A stretch of DNA of 64,000 bases. Origin: Atlantibacter subterraneus. GTDB taxonomy: Bacteria > Pseudomonadota > Gammaproteobacteria > Enterobacterales > Enterobacteriaceae. The stretch is from assembly GCF_007570865.1 (NCBI RefSeq), contig NZ_VLPS01000003.1, positions 124,001 to 188,000 of the forward strand. The letters run 5' to 3'. Every line of letters starts with the position of its first letter. The stretch's first letter is position 1. Below the pieces are notes generated by a model. The model had not been told where the DNA came from. It saw only the letters and a program-made list of their open reading frames with translations, and searched no databases. Below are positions 9,001-18,372 of this stretch, in pieces. Made by a program: the position numbers and the translations under genes.

Positions 9001-9213
9001 ACCGTTCATGTTCTGTTCGATAACCTGCGTCACCGTATCCTGTACGGTTTTCGCATCGGCGCCCGGGTACATGGCGGAGATCTGGATAGCCGGCGGCGCG
9101 ATCGTGGGATACTGCGCCACAGGCAGTTTCATGATCGCAAGGCCCCCCGCCAGCATAATAATGATGGCGATTACCCACGCGAAGATTGGGCGATCGATAA
9201 AAAACTTAGCCAT
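6064..9213 (-). CDS. acrB: RND multidrug efflux transporter AcrB
   Basis: This 1049-residue inner-membrane protein has exactly the E. coli AcrB length. As a trimer it takes drugs, dyes, bile salts and detergents from the periplasm and outer leaflet and drives them through AcrA and TolC using the proton gradient. The start [18 protein letters not shown] is the first membrane helix. The proton-relay pair is present in [14 protein letters not shown], and the relay lysine in [13 protein letters not shown]. Two large periplasmic domains and the tail [10 protein letters not shown] are intact. It follows acrA by 22 bp in one operon under the AcrR operator. I see no frameshift or truncation. Confidence 0.98.
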   Translation of the reverse strand: MAKFFIDRPIFAWVIAIIIMLAGGLAIMKLPVAQYPTIAPPAIQISAMYPGADAKTVQDTVTQVIEQNMNGIDNLLYMSSTSDSSGSVQITITFDSGTDADIAQVQVQNKLQLAMPLLPQEVQQQGVSVEKSSSSFLMVVGMISTDGSMTQEDIADYVGATVKDPISRTTGVGDVQLFGAQYAMRIWMDPNKLTNYQLTPVDVINAIKAQNAQVAAGQLGGTPPVKGQQLNASIIAQTRLTSAEEFSKILLKVNQDGSQVRLSDVAKVELGGESYDVIARYNGQPASGLGIKLATGANALDTAAAVRESIEKMKPFFPHGLEVVYPYDTTPFVKISINEVVKTLVEAIVLVFLVMYLFLQNFRATLIPTIAVPVVLLGTFAILAVFGYSINTLTMFGMVLAIGLLVDDAIVVVENVERVMAEEGLPPKEATRKSMGQIQGALVGIAMVLSAVFIPMAFFGGSTGAIYRQFSITIVSAMVLSVLVALILTPALCATMLKPIAKGDHGEGKKGFFGWFNRMFDKSTHHYTDSVGNILRSTGRYLLLYLLIVGGMAFLFIKLPSSFLPDEDQGVFLTMAQLPAGATQERTQKVLDEVTDYYLTKEKANVNSVFTVNGFGFSGRGQNTGLAFVSLKNWDERPGAENKVEAITGRAMGRFSQIKDAMVFAFNLPAIVELGTATGFDFQLIDQANLGHEKLTQARNQLLGEVAKHPDLLAGVRPNGLEDTPQYKIDIDQEKAQALGVSISDINTTLGSAWGGSYVNDFIDRGRVKKVYVMSEAEYRMLPEDINNWYVRNTSGQMVPFSAFSSAHWEYGSPRLERYNGLPSMEILGEAVPGKSTGEAMNMMEELASKLPTGIGYDWTGMSYQERLSGNQAPALYAISLIVVFLCLAALYESWSIPFSVMLVVPLGVIGALLAATFRGLNNDVYFQVGLLTTIGLSAKNAILIVEFAKDLMDKEGKGLIEATLEAVRMRLRPILMTSLAFILGVMPLVISSGAGSGAQNAVGTGVMGGMITATVLAIFFVPVFFVVVRRRFNRKNEDIEHSHTVKHS

Positions 9214-9235
9214 GTCTTAACGGCTCCTGTTTAAG

Positions 9236-10432
9236 TTAAGACTTCGGTTGTTCTGGCGCGGCATTGGCTGCGGCGGATTGTTTATCCGCATCCGCCGTAA
9301 CTTCTTGTGCTTTAACCTGGACGCCAGGACGAACTTTTTGCAAACCGGTAATAATCACGCGATCGCCTGTTTTAAGACCGTCAGTCACCAGCCACTTATC
9401 CCCAATAGCCTGGGTTGCGGTGATTTGACGTACTTCAACTTTATCGCCTTCGCCGACCACCATCGCAGACGCGTCGCCGCGCGGCGTGCGGGTTACGCCC
9501 TGTTGCGGCACCAGAATCGCGTTAGGATTCACGCCTTCTTCCAGACGCGCACGTACGAACATGCCCGGCAGTAACGTGTGGTTCGGGTTAGGGAACAGCG
9601 CGCGTAAGGTAATCGAGCCGGTGGTTTGATCGACGGTCACGTCAGAGAATTCCAGCGTGCCCTCCTGATCGAACTTAATCCCGTCCGAGGTCACCAGCTG
9701 TACTTTCGCTTTACCGTTTTCCTGTTTCAGCGCGCCGCTGGCCAGCTCCTGCTTCAAACGCAGGAAGTCATTGCTGGACTGGGTCACATCCACATAGATA
9801 GGGTCGAGCTGCTGTACCGTTGCCAGCGCGGTAGCCTGGCCGTTCTGCACCAGCGCGCCTTCGGTGACGCTGGATTTACCAATGCGTCCGCTGATAGGGG
9901 AGGTCACTTTGGTGTAGGCGAGGTTAATACGTGCGGTTTCAACCGCGGCTTTAGCGGCTACCACGGCGGCATTCGCCTCCTGGGCATTCGCCTGAGCGTT
10001 ATCGTAATCCTGTTTACTGATGTAGTTAGTACCAATCAGTTTCTGGTAACGACGCAGCGTAACCTGCGCGATATTGGCGCTGGCCTGGGCGCGCGCCAGA
10101 TCGCCTTTGGCGCTCTCGTAAGAGGCCTGGTAGGTTGCTGGATCAATCTGATAAAGGGAGACACCCGCTTCGATATCACTGCCTTCCACGAAATTACGCT
10201 TCAGAATAATACCGTTCACCTGAGGACGAACTTCCGCCACGCGATACGCACTGGTGCGGCCCGGAAGCTCGGTTGTGATCGGTAGAGGTTCGCTTTTCAG
10301 CGTGACCACGCCGACTTCCGGCGTGTGCTGCGCCTGCTGTTGCTGCTGTTTGTCGTCACATCCTGTAAGCGCTAAGCTGCCTGAGAGCATCAGAACGACC
10401 GCCAGAGGCGTTAACCCTCTGTTTTTGTTCAT
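9236..10432 (-). CDS. acrA: Membrane fusion lipoprotein AcrA
   Basis: The 398-residue periplasmic adaptor links AcrB to TolC. It begins MNKNRGLTPLAVVLML with lipobox LTGC, so Cys25 is lipidated. It then shows the barrel-sandwich/lipoyl halves (GIILKRNFVEGSDIEAG and SPISGRIGKS), the long alpha-hairpin between them (about 95-175), a beta-barrel and the membrane-proximal domain ending KVRPGVQVKAQEV. I chose the ATG at 10432, preceded by CGAGGTTTACCT; the frame is open to 10477. It is divergent from acrR, which represses it. Confidence 0.97.
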   Translation of the reverse strand: MNKNRGLTPLAVVLMLSGSLALTGCDDKQQQQQAQHTPEVGVVTLKSEPLPITTELPGRTSAYRVAEVRPQVNGIILKRNFVEGSDIEAGVSLYQIDPATYQASYESAKGDLARAQASANIAQVTLRRYQKLIGTNYISKQDYDNAQANAQEANAAVVAAKAAVETARINLAYTKVTSPISGRIGKSSVTEGALVQNGQATALATVQQLDPIYVDVTQSSNDFLRLKQELASGALKQENGKAKVQLVTSDGIKFDQEGTLEFSDVTVDQTTGSITLRALFPNPNHTLLPGMFVRARLEEGVNPNAILVPQQGVTRTPRGDASAMVVGEGDKVEVRQITATQAIGDKWLVTDGLKTGDRVIITGLQKVRPGVQVKAQEVTADADKQSAAANAAPEQPKS

Positions 10433-10523
10433 AGGTAAACCTCGAGTGTCCGATTTCAAAATTGATTGATGGATCAAACGTCCACAAACCCATTGCTGCG
10501 TTTAAATTATGGTCGTGATATGG

Positions 10524-10547
10524 TACATACATTCATAAATGTATGTA
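10524..10547. promoter_or_regulatory. AcrR operator
   Basis: A 24-bp near-perfect palindrome with arms TACATACATT and AATGTATGTA lies between acrA and acrR. It matches the operator known in E. coli, where AcrR represses both acrAB and itself and releases on drug binding. It ends 28 bp before the acrR start. Confidence 0.93.
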
Positions 10548-10575
10548 AATCTGACCCTTGTAAATTCACAAACAT

Positions 10576-11220
10576 ATGGCACGAAAAACCAAACAACAGG
10601 CACTGGAAACGCGAAACCACATCCTTGATGTGGCGATTCACTTGTTTTCCCGGCAGGGTGTTTCGGCCACGTCACTGGCAGATATTGCCCAGGCTGCTGG
10701 GGTTACGCGCGGCGCCATCTATTGGCACTTCAGAAACAAGTCCGATTTGTTTAGTGAAATCTGGGAGTTGTCAGAGTCCAGTATTGGGGATCTTGAAACT
10801 GAGTATCAGGCAAAATATCCCGGCGATCCACTGTCAGTTTTAAGAGAGATCCTGGTTTATATTCTTGAAGCTACCGTTTCAGAGGAGCGCCGCCGGTTGA
10901 TGATGGAAATTATCTTCCATAAATGTGAGTTTGTTGGCGAAATGGCTCGGGTTCAACAGCTGCATCGCGAGTATTGTCTGGCCAGCCATGAGCGTATCGA
11001 ACAGGCGTTAAGCCGCTGTATGGCTGCCAGTATGCTCCCGGCGACCCTGAACCTCCGCCGCGCGACACTTCTGATGCGCAGTTATATCACCGGCTTAATG
11101 GAAAATTGGTTATTCGCCCCACAAACCTTCGATTTGAAATCCGAAGCGCGCGCCTTCGTTGAAATCCTGCTTGAAATGTATCAGTTCTGCCCGACGCTCC
11201 AAAAAAACGCGGTGACTTAA
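10576..11220 (+). CDS. acrR: TetR-family repressor AcrR
   Basis: This 214-residue TetR-family repressor controls acrAB and itself. The N-terminal helix-turn-helix (about residues 10-56) contains [20 protein letters not shown] and [11 protein letters not shown]. The larger C-terminal domain binds ligands and mediates dimerisation. E. coli AcrR is 215 residues and differs mainly in the C-terminal third, as is usual. It is divergent from acrA, with the 24-bp operator just upstream of its start. Loss-of-function changes here often raise drug resistance, but this copy looks intact. Confidence 0.97.
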   Translation: MARKTKQQALETRNHILDVAIHLFSRQGVSATSLADIAQAAGVTRGAIYWHFRNKSDLFSEIWELSESSIGDLETEYQAKYPGDPLSVLREILVYILEATVSEERRRLMMEIIFHKCEFVGEMARVQQLHREYCLASHERIEQALSRCMAASMLPATLNLRRATLLMRSYITGLMENWLFAPQTFDLKSEARAFVEILLEMYQFCPTLQKNAVT

Positions 11221-11352
11221 CCACACTCGTTATAGTCAGATTTCTCTCTATCCCCACGGCCTTGCTATTCTGCGACCCTGTCCCGTGGTATTCTGCGCCT
11301 CACCAACTTTCTCCGATATATTCTCGGCCCGTTAATCACTCATTCAAAGACT

Positions 11353-14300
11353 ATGCAGCACGATCTTCACTTTCGCAAAATTACCTGCGTCCTGGCGCTG
11401 GTGTGGCTTCTTCTGGCTGGATTACTGCTTTCCACAGGCGTAGCGAATGCCGCATCTAACGGCGAATTGCCCGCGCGTGCTGATATTCAAAGCCAGCTTG
11501 ATGCGCTGAGTAAACAAAAAAACCTTTCCGCGCAGGATAAACTGATCCAACAGGATCTGACCCAAACGCTGGAAACCCTCGACAAAATCGAAAGGGTCAA
11601 GCAGGAGACGACGCAGTTGCGTCAACGTGTGGCACAGGCGCCGGAGAAAATGCGCCAGGCCACTGAGGCGCTCAACGCGTTAAGCACGCCGGAAAGCGAT
11701 GACAGCCTGCGACAAACCTTTAAGGCCATGTCGTTGCGGCAGCTTGAAGCGCGCACCAGCAGTATGGTGGATGAACTACAGAGCGCGCAAAACGATCTTT
11801 CCACCTTTAATAGCCAACTGGTTTCGCTGCAGACTCAACCGGAGCGGGTGCAAAACGCCATGTACACCGCTTCGCAGGAGTTGCAGCAGATCAGAAACCG
11901 CCTGAACGGCACCACCCCGGGCGAGACGGCGCTGCGTCCATCCCAACAGACGCTGATGATGGTGCAGCAGGTATTGCTGAACGCGCAAATCGATCAGCAG
12001 CGTAAGAGCCTTGAAGGGAACACGGTCTTACAGGACAGCCTGCAAAAGCAGCGCGATTACACCACCGCCCATATCAACCTGCTGGAGCATCAGCTGCAGT
12101 TATTGCAGGAAGCGGCGAATACCAAACGGTTGTCGCTTACGGAAAAAACCGCTCAGGAAGCGGTAACGCCAGATGACTCCTCCAGCCTGCAAAATAATCC
12201 GCTGATTAAACAGGAGCTGGACGTCAACCATCAGCTGAGCCAGCGACTCATTTCCGCCACGGAAAATGGTAACGCGCTGGTGCAGCAGAACATCAAGGTC
12301 AAAAACTGGCTTGATCGCGCCCTGCAGTCAGAGCGCAACCTGAAAGAACAGATTTCGGTGCTAAAAGGCAGCTTACTGCTGTCGCGTATCCTGTATCAGC
12401 AGCAGCAAACGCTGCCGTCTGCCGATGAGCTTGAGGATATGACTAACCGCATCGCCGACCTGCGTCTGGAGCAATTCGACCTGAACCAGCAGCGCGACGC
12501 GCTATTTCAGAACGAGGCCTTTGTGGCGAAGCTGGAAGAGGGGCATCAGGGCGAAGTGAATGCTGAGGTTCACGAAACACTGCTGCAAATGGTGGATATG
12601 CGCCGCGAACTGCTCGATCAATTGAATAAGCAGCTCGGCAACCAACTGATGATGGCGATTAACCTGCAAATCAACCAGCAGCAGTTGATGAGCGTCAGTA
12701 AAAATCTAGAGCAGATGCTGACCCAGCAAATCTTCTGGGTAAACAGTAACCGTCCGATGGACTGGGACTGGATTAAAGCCTTCCCGGGCGCTATCCACGA
12801 TCAGATTAAAGCCATGAAAATCACGGTGAACTGGAAGAAAGCCTGGCCGTCAGTGGCCGTGGCGTTTCTTGCTGGTTTACCGCTGTTGCTGATTGCCGGG
12901 CTGATCCGCTGGCGCTTCGGTTGGCTGAAACAGTATCTGGCAAAACTGGCCTCTGAAGTGGGGCAGTTGCGTAACGACAGTCAGTTGCATACGCCGAAAG
13001 CGATCCTGATTAACTTTATCCGCGCCTTACCGGTGTGCCTGATCATCCTGGCATGTGGTCTGATCCTGCTGTTTATGCAGATCAACATCAGTGATTTGCT
13101 GTGGGAGTTCAGTAAAAAACTCGCCATGTTCTGGCTGGTGTTCGGCGTGTGCTGGCGGGTGCTGGAAAAAGACGGCATGGCTGTCAGCCATTTCAACATG
13201 CCTGCGCAGCTTACCAGCCACTGGCGTCGCCAGATTGTGCGCGTAAGCCTGGCGCTGTTGCCGCTGCTGTTCTGGTCGGTGATGGCGGAGCTGTCCCCGC
13301 TGAATCTGATGGATGACGTGCTGGGCCAGGCGATTATTTTCATCAACCTGCTGGTGATTGCCGCGCTGATTTGGCCAATGTGCCGGGAGAGCTGGCACGA
13401 CAAAGAGTCGCACACCATGCGTCTGGTCACCATCACCGTGCTGGCGATTGTGCCGATTATGCTGCTGGTGCTGACGGTTACCGGGTACTTCTACACCACG
13501 CTGCGCCTGGCCGGACGCTGGATTGATACCGTTTACCTGGTGATTATCTGGAACCTGCTGTATCAGACCGTGTTGCGCGGGTTAAGCGTCGCGGCGCGCC
13601 GCATCGCCTATCGCCGCGCTATTGCCCGTCGCCAGAATCTGGTTAAAGAGGGCGCAGAGGGTGCCGAACCGGTAGAAGAGCCGCCGCTGGGCCTCGATCA
13701 GGTTAACCAGCAGACATTGCGTCTGACGATGTTGACCCTGTTCGCCCTGTTCGGCGTGGTGTTCTGGGCGATTTGGTCGGATTTGATCACCGTATTCGCC
13801 TATCTCGACAGCGTGGTGTTATGGAATTACAACGGCACCGAAGCGGGTGCGGCGGTAATTAAACACGTTACGATGGGCAGCCTGCTGTTCGCGCTGGCGG
13901 CGTTTGCCGTCGCATGGGCGCTGATCCGCAACCTGCCGGGCCTGCTGGAAGTGCTGGTGCTGTCGCGTCTGAATATGCGGCAGGGCACGTCATACGCCAT
14001 TACAACCATCCTCAACTACGTGATTATCGGCGTCGGGGCGATGGTGGTCTTTGGTGCGCTCGGGGTGTCGTGGGACAAGCTTCAGTGGCTGGCTGCGGCG
14101 CTGTCGGTGGGTCTGGGCTTCGGCTTGCAGGAAATTTTCGGTAACTTTGTTTCCGGTATCATTATCCTGTTCGAACGTCCGGTGCGTATCGGCGATACCG
14201 TCACTATCGGCACCTTCTCGGGAACCGTCAGCAAAATCCGTATCCGCGCGACCACCATCACCGACTTTGACCGCAAAGAGGTGATTATCCCGAACAAGGC

Positions 14301-14706
14301 GTTTGTGACCGAGCGGCTGATTAACTGGTCGTTGACCGATACCATCACCCGCGTGGTGATCCGCCTGGGCGTGGCTTACGGATCGGATCTGGATAAGGTG
14401 AAAGCGATCCTGCTTAAGGCGGCGATGGAACATCCGAAAGTGATGCACGATCCGGAACCGTCGGTGTTCTTTACCACCTTCGGGCCGAGCACGCTGGATC
14501 ATGAGTTGCGTTTGTACGTTCGTGAACTGCGCGATCGCAGCTACACCGTGGATGAACTGAACCGCACCATCGATCGTCTGTGCCGTGAAAACGACATCAA
14601 CATCGCGTTCAACCAGCTTGAAGTGCATCTGCATAACAAGAACGGTGAGCAGTTCACCGAGGTGAAGCGCGATCTGAATAACGGCCAGGCACCGACTGCG
14701 GCATAA
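11353..14706 (+). CDS. mscK: Mechanosensitive channel MscK (KefA)
   Basis: This 1117-residue protein (E. coli: 1120) is the large potassium-dependent member of the MscS family. It opens under membrane tension to release solutes. A signal peptide (about 1-33, ending VANAASNG) leads into a periplasmic region of about 430 residues rich in coiled coil and glutamine. A long series of membrane segments starts near residue 490, and the MscS-type pore and vestibule lie near residues 900-1090 with GLGFGLQEIFGNFVSG. The start at 11353 lacks a strong ribosome-binding site. In E. coli it is followed by ybaM and priC; here it is followed by hmp. Confidence 0.95.
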   Translation: MQHDLHFRKITCVLALVWLLLAGLLLSTGVANAASNGELPARADIQSQLDALSKQKNLSAQDKLIQQDLTQTLETLDKIERVKQETTQLRQRVAQAPEKMRQATEALNALSTPESDDSLRQTFKAMSLRQLEARTSSMVDELQSAQNDLSTFNSQLVSLQTQPERVQNAMYTASQELQQIRNRLNGTTPGETALRPSQQTLMMVQQVLLNAQIDQQRKSLEGNTVLQDSLQKQRDYTTAHINLLEHQLQLLQEAANTKRLSLTEKTAQEAVTPDDSSSLQNNPLIKQELDVNHQLSQRLISATENGNALVQQNIKVKNWLDRALQSERNLKEQISVLKGSLLLSRILYQQQQTLPSADELEDMTNRIADLRLEQFDLNQQRDALFQNEAFVAKLEEGHQGEVNAEVHETLLQMVDMRRELLDQLNKQLGNQLMMAINLQINQQQLMSVSKNLEQMLTQQIFWVNSNRPMDWDWIKAFPGAIHDQIKAMKITVNWKKAWPSVAVAFLAGLPLLLIAGLIRWRFGWLKQYLAKLASEVGQLRNDSQLHTPKAILINFIRALPVCLIILACGLILLFMQINISDLLWEFSKKLAMFWLVFGVCWRVLEKDGMAVSHFNMPAQLTSHWRRQIVRVSLALLPLLFWSVMAELSPLNLMDDVLGQAIIFINLLVIAALIWPMCRESWHDKESHTMRLVTITVLAIVPIMLLVLTVTGYFYTTLRLAGRWIDTVYLVIIWNLLYQTVLRGLSVAARRIAYRRAIARRQNLVKEGAEGAEPVEEPPLGLDQVNQQTLRLTMLTLFALFGVVFWAIWSDLITVFAYLDSVVLWNYNGTEAGAAVIKHVTMGSLLFALAAFAVAWALIRNLPGLLEVLVLSRLNMRQGTSYAITTILNYVIIGVGAMVVFGALGVSWDKLQWLAAALSVGLGFGLQEIFGNFVSGIIILFERPVRIGDTVTIGTFSGTVSKIRIRATTITDFDRKEVIIPNKAFVTERLINWSLTDTITRVVIRLGVAYGSDLDKVKAILLKAAMEHPKVMHDPEPSVFFTTFGPSTLDHELRLYVRELRDRSYTVDELNRTIDRLCRENDINIAFNQLEVHLHNKNGEQFTEVKRDLNNGQAPTAA

Positions 14707-14710
14707 AAAA

Positions 14711-14735
14711 GGCGAGGGCGCAGAACGCCCTCACC
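14711..14735 (+). other. Stem-loop immediately after mscK
   Basis: GGCGAGGGCG pairs with CGCCCTCACC around CAGAA with one mismatch. No T run follows, so on its own it is probably not a terminator. It lies inside the 68-bp rearrangement junction. Confidence 0.6.
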
Positions 14736-14751
14736 TGAGAAGATCTTACAG

Positions 14752-14773
14752 GGGGATAATCATCCCCTTTTTT
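14752..14773 (+). terminator. Terminator of mscK
   Basis: GGGGAT pairs with ATCCCC around AATC and is followed by six T. It ends right beside the hmp stop codon, so it protects hmp from readthrough. Confidence 0.8.
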
Positions 14774-14774
14774 A

Positions 14775-15965
14775 TTACAGGACCTTATGCGGGCCGAAAC
14801 ATTCGTAATGAATGTTCGCCGGGTCGATACCCAGGCTCACCAGCTGTTTGGCGGCAAACTGCATAAAGGCCACCGGGCCGCACAGGAAGAACGTCATACC
14901 GGGAACCTTCAGCGCGCCTTCCTGCTTCAACAGATCCATTAACCCTTCGCTGTGGAAGCGACCATTATCACGATCGCGCTGTGACGGCACGCGATACCAG
15001 ATATGGTAATCAAAATGCTTCAGCAACTTGCCATGCAGGGCAATTTCATCAGCAAAGGCATGGACATCGCCGTTTTCCGCGGCATGTAACCAGTTGACCT
15101 GCGCTTCATGATGATTGGCGGCCAGGTTATCCAGCATTGCCAGCATCGGCGTCTGGCCTACGCCTGCGGAAATCAGCGTCACAGGCGTTGTTGGCGGCAC
15201 ATCCATAAAGAAATCGCCCGCCGGAGCCACCAGGTTAATCACATCACCCACTTTAGCGTGAGCGTGCAGCCAGTTTGACACCACGCCTTCGCCTTCGCGC
15301 TTCACCGCAATGCGGTAGCTTTTGCCGTTTGGTTTGCGGGTCAGGGAGTACTGGCGAATCTCCTGGTACTCGAAGTTTTCTGGTTTGATCCACACGCCTA
15401 AATACTGGCCTGGTTTATAATCCGCCACCGGGCCGCCGTCTACGGGTGTAAATTCAAAACTGGTGATCAATGCGCTTTGCTGTTTGACTTCCGTGATGCG
15501 GAACGGACGTGTCCCTTCCCAGCCGCCGGTTTTGCCTGCGTTTTCCTGATAGATTTCCGCCTCGCGGTTTATAAACACCTGCGCCAGCACGCCATAGGCT
15601 TTACCCCAGGCATCCAGTACCTCCTGACCCGGGCTGAACATCTCATCCAGCGTCGCTAACAGATGGGTACCGACGATGTTGTATTGTTCCGGCTTGATAT
15701 GAAAGCTGGTGTGCTTCTGGGCGATTTTCTCCACCGCCGGCAGCAGCGCCGCCAGGTTCTCAATATTGGTGGCATAGGCGCAAATGGCGTTGAACAGCGC
15801 TTCACGCTGATCGCCGTTGCGCTGATTGCTCATATTAAAAATGTCTTTCAGTTCCGGATTATGGGCAAACATCCGGTCATAAAAGTGGGCGGTGAGTTTC
15901 GGGCCAGTTGCTGCCAGTAGCGGAATAGTGGACTTCACAGTCGCGATAGTTTGAGCATCTAACAT
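14775..15965 (-). CDS. hmp: Flavohaemoprotein Hmp, nitric oxide dioxygenase
   Basis: This 396-residue cytoplasmic enzyme oxidises nitric oxide to nitrate using O2 and NAD(P)H. The globin domain (about 1-138) has the haem ligand region [13 protein letters not shown]. The FAD domain (about 150-255) has RQYSLTRKP, and the NAD domain (about 260-396) has [11 protein letters not shown] and the C-terminal CFGPHKVL. The length equals that of E. coli Hmp. It is divergent from glyA, and an NsrR-type operator lies 27 bp upstream of its start. Its 3' end faces mscK across a non-ancestral junction. Confidence 0.97.
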   Translation of the reverse strand: MLDAQTIATVKSTIPLLAATGPKLTAHFYDRMFAHNPELKDIFNMSNQRNGDQREALFNAICAYATNIENLAALLPAVEKIAQKHTSFHIKPEQYNIVGTHLLATLDEMFSPGQEVLDAWGKAYGVLAQVFINREAEIYQENAGKTGGWEGTRPFRITEVKQQSALITSFEFTPVDGGPVADYKPGQYLGVWIKPENFEYQEIRQYSLTRKPNGKSYRIAVKREGEGVVSNWLHAHAKVGDVINLVAPAGDFFMDVPPTTPVTLISAGVGQTPMLAMLDNLAANHHEAQVNWLHAAENGDVHAFADEIALHGKLLKHFDYHIWYRVPSQRDRDNGRFHSEGLMDLLKQEGALKVPGMTFFLCGPVAFMQFAAKQLVSLGIDPANIHYECFGPHKVL

Positions 15966-15991
15966 CAGGGTGTTCCTTTGCAGGTGTCTAT

Positions 15992-16014
15992 AATATGTAT
16001 TTTGAATGCATCTT
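15992..16014. promoter_or_regulatory. NsrR operator of hmp
   Basis: Read on the minus strand, AAGATGCATTCAAAATACAT matches the NsrR consensus of AAGATGCA-like half-sites and closely resembles the E. coli hmp site. It predicts repression by the nitric-oxide-sensing iron-sulphur regulator NsrR. Confidence 0.8.
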
Positions 16015-16154
16015 ATAAATTAATCCCTGTGCTGTAAAGGGTCTCTGTTGAGATTTTGTTATTGAGTGTTAATGAAAAACCTGCATCACGATCCTGAAAA
16101 GAATTCCGTCAGGTACGCCGTTTGTAAATAGCGATGAAGCCTTGTACTGCCTGA

Positions 16155-16170
16155 AGCCAATCGTTTGCGT
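16155..16170. promoter_or_regulatory. PurR box of glyA
   Basis: AGCCAATCGTTTGCGT carries the strong half CGTTTGCGT of the 16-bp PurR palindrome and a weak left half, as the E. coli glyA site does. It links serine/glycine interconversion to purine supply. Confidence 0.75.
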
Positions 16171-16289
16171 AAAAACCTTTGTCAAGACCTATCTTCACAC
16201 TGTTAATCGGTTTACACTGTTGCCCGTTGCCCAAAAAGGGCCCCTAATTGCCGTAAAAAGTTTACCGTTAGCTGAGTCAGGAGATGCGG

Positions 16290-17543
16290 ATGTTAAAGCG
16301 TGAAATGAACATTGCCGATTATGATGCCGAACTGTGGCAGGCTATGGAGCAGGAGAAGGTTCGTCAGGAAGAACATATTGAACTTATCGCCTCCGAAAAC
16401 TACACCAGCCCGCGTGTTATGCAGGCTCAGGGTTCTCAGCTGACCAACAAATACGCTGAAGGTTATCCGGGCAAACGCTACTACGGCGGTTGCGAATATG
16501 TGGATATCGTTGAGCAACTGGCGATTGACCGCGCAAAAGAACTGTTTGGCGCGGACTATGCCAACGTGCAGCCGCATTCCGGCTCCCAGGCTAACTTTGC
16601 GGTCTATACCGCGCTGCTGCAACCGGGCGATACCGTTCTGGGTATGAACCTGGCGCAAGGCGGCCACCTGACTCACGGTTCTCCGGTTAACTTCTCTGGC
16701 AAGCTGTACAACATCATCCCTTACGGCATTGATGAGTCCGGTAAAATTGACTACGAAGACATGGCGAAGCAGGCCAAAGAGCACAAACCGAAGATGATCA
16801 TCGGCGGCTTCTCTGCTTACTCTGGCGTGGTTGACTGGGCAAAAATGCGTGAAATCGCAGACAGCATCGGCGCTTATCTTTTCGTTGATATGGCGCACGT
16901 CGCCGGCCTGATTGCCGCAGACGTTTATCCGAACCCGGTTCCACACGCGCACGTTGTGACCACGACTACTCACAAAACCCTGGCAGGCCCGCGCGGTGGT
17001 CTGATCCTCGCCAAAGGCGGCGACGAAGAGCTGTACAAAAAACTGAACTCTGCCGTATTCCCAAGCGCGCAGGGCGGCCCGCTGATGCACGTTATCGCGG
17101 CGAAAGCCGTAGCGCTTAAAGAAGCGATGGAGCCTGAGTTCAAAGTTTACCAGCAGCAGGTTGCCAAAAACGCCAAAGCGATGGTGGAAGTGTTCCTGAA
17201 CCGTGGCTACAAAGTGGTATCTGGCGGCACGGAAAACCACCTGTTCCTGCTGGACTTGGTTGATAAAAACCTGACCGGTAAAGAAGCTGACGCTGCCCTG
17301 GGCCGCGCCAACATCACCGTAAACAAAAACAGCGTACCGAACGATCCGAAGAGCCCGTTTGTGACCTCCGGTATCCGTATCGGCTCCCCGGCTATCACCC
17401 GTCGCGGCTTTAAAGAAGCGGAAGCGAAAGAGCTGGCTGGCTGGATGTGCGACGTGCTGTCAAACATCAACGACGAAGCGACCATCGAACGCGTGAAGCT
17501 GAAAGTGCTGGATATCTGCGCCCGCTTCCCGGTTTATGCATAA
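16290..17543 (+). CDS. glyA: Serine hydroxymethyltransferase
   Basis: This 417-residue PLP enzyme converts serine and tetrahydrofolate to glycine and 5,10-methylene-tetrahydrofolate, the main source of one-carbon units for purines, thymidylate and methionine. The PLP lysine lies in [13 protein letters not shown], and GSQANFAVY and [11 protein letters not shown] line the active site. I chose the ATG at 16290, preceded by AGGAGATGCGG; the in-frame ATG at 16284 lies within that site. The length equals the E. coli enzyme. Expression should respond to PurR and MetR, and a terminator follows at 17570. Confidence 0.98.
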   Translation: MLKREMNIADYDAELWQAMEQEKVRQEEHIELIASENYTSPRVMQAQGSQLTNKYAEGYPGKRYYGGCEYVDIVEQLAIDRAKELFGADYANVQPHSGSQANFAVYTALLQPGDTVLGMNLAQGGHLTHGSPVNFSGKLYNIIPYGIDESGKIDYEDMAKQAKEHKPKMIIGGFSAYSGVVDWAKMREIADSIGAYLFVDMAHVAGLIAADVYPNPVPHAHVVTTTTHKTLAGPRGGLILAKGGDEELYKKLNSAVFPSAQGGPLMHVIAAKAVALKEAMEPEFKVYQQQVAKNAKAMVEVFLNRGYKVVSGGTENHLFLLDLVDKNLTGKEADAALGRANITVNKNSVPNDPKSPFVTSGIRIGSPAITRRGFKEAEAKELAGWMCDVLSNINDEATIERVKLKVLDICARFPVYA

Positions 17544-17569
17544 GCGTTAAGCGTTAATTTTTAGCGGTG

Positions 17570-17598
17570 AAAACCCTCGACCTGGTCGGGGGTTTTTT
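17570..17598 (+). terminator. glyA terminator
   Basis: ACCCTCGA pairs with TCGGGGGT (one G-T pair) around CCTGG and is followed by six T, 27 bp after the glyA stop codon. Confidence 0.85.
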
Positions 17599-17734
17599 AT
17601 GGGTTGGGTTTTGAAGATGTCTCGCACTTCTGAATCGTTATTTTTTGAATATGTATTTTTACACTGATGTGGAGCCTTCCTGCGTTTAAGGTTTCGGTAG
17701 AGTTTATCTCCTGTATTAAGGACGAGAGACTCAC

Positions 17735-18247
17735 ATGTCGGAATTTACACACGATATTTTGCATGATGAATTGCAGGGATTTGACGTTTTCAGATATACC
17801 GATATCCGTTTCACATTTGCGAAAAATCCGCTGCGACAAATTACATTCAGGCTGGTTTTTTGTAAGGAGACAGGTAACAACGCATGGTTAAAAACGCGCT
17901 ATGGCGCTGAACTGGCATCGTTGACCGTAAACGTTGTGAGCTTTCATAACATTGATGCACTTAATAATGACCAGTGCGAAACCCTGTTTGTTAAGCCGCC
18001 TGATGCGCCAGATCTCAATGCCTCTGAAGTTCTATATTTATACAGAACGCTAATTGACATCATTTTGCAAATCGCTGAGATTGCACAGATTCAGGTATTA
18101 ACTTTTCAGGCTTATAGCGAAGAACTTCGCCGCATTTACGACAGGTTAGTGAAAAGATATGTGCTGACCAGAAACCTGCATATCATGACCGAAGGAGCTT
18201 ATTATGTTATTCGAACAGGGCGCAGAAAAGATGAACGATCAAATTGA
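17735..18247 (+). CDS. Unrecognised 170-residue protein, AT-rich island
   Basis: I do not recognise this protein. It is soluble, without signal peptide or membrane segment, and starts MSEFTHDILHDELQGFDVF after a GGACGAGAG ribosome-binding site. Residues 95-150 read as two amphipathic helices (EVLYLYRTLIDIILQIAE, AYSEELRRIYDRLVKRY), followed by a strand GAYYVIRTGR. That last part resembles the end of acetyltransferase (GNAT) domains, but the acetyl-CoA motif is not visible, so this is only a hint. GC is near 40% against 55-60% on either side. It occupies the place between glyA and hcaT that holds the hca and yph genes in E. coli. A 48-residue gene overlaps its end. Confidence 0.7.
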   Translation: MSEFTHDILHDELQGFDVFRYTDIRFTFAKNPLRQITFRLVFCKETGNNAWLKTRYGAELASLTVNVVSFHNIDALNNDQCETLFVKPPDAPDLNASEVLYLYRTLIDIILQIAEIAQIQVLTFQAYSEELRRIYDRLVKRYVLTRNLHIMTEGAYYVIRTGRRKDERSN

Positions 18248-18350
18248 TTATGAGGCAATTAAGGCGCAAAAGATTGAAATGTGGCAGCGCTTTATGAAAG
18301 CTAAAAGGAAAGCAGAGCAGGAAGGGCGAGTAGTCAGGACGCCTCTCTAA
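18204..18350 (+). CDS. Small charged 48-residue protein overlapping the 170-residue gene
   Basis: This frame starts MLFEQGAEKMNDQID and ends GRVVRTPL. It is rich in lysine, glutamate and glutamine and predicted to be mostly helical, with no membrane segment. Its ATG lies 44 nt inside the upstream gene in another frame and has a strong ribosome-binding site (AAGGAG, eight bases before). A terminator (18373-18392) follows soon after the stop, so the two genes form one unit. I know no family for it. A protein starting at the internal ATG at 18231 is possible, but that start has a weaker site. Confidence 0.6.
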   Translation: MLFEQGAEKMNDQIDYEAIKAQKIEMWQRFMKAKRKAEQEGRVVRTPL

Positions 18351-18372
18351 AGCTTGCAAGCTCACTGCTAAT

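Larger units (their letters stand above)
15966..16289. promoter_or_regulatory. hmp-glyA divergent control region
   Basis: These 324 bp hold the hmp NsrR operator (15992-16014), the glyA PurR box (16155-16170) and a MetR-like element TGAAAAGAATTCC (16095-16107), which matches TGAAnnnnnTTCA except for its last base. In E. coli MetR and PurR both control glyA, and NsrR and MetR control hmp. I cannot place the glyA promoter with confidence. Confidence 0.6.
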
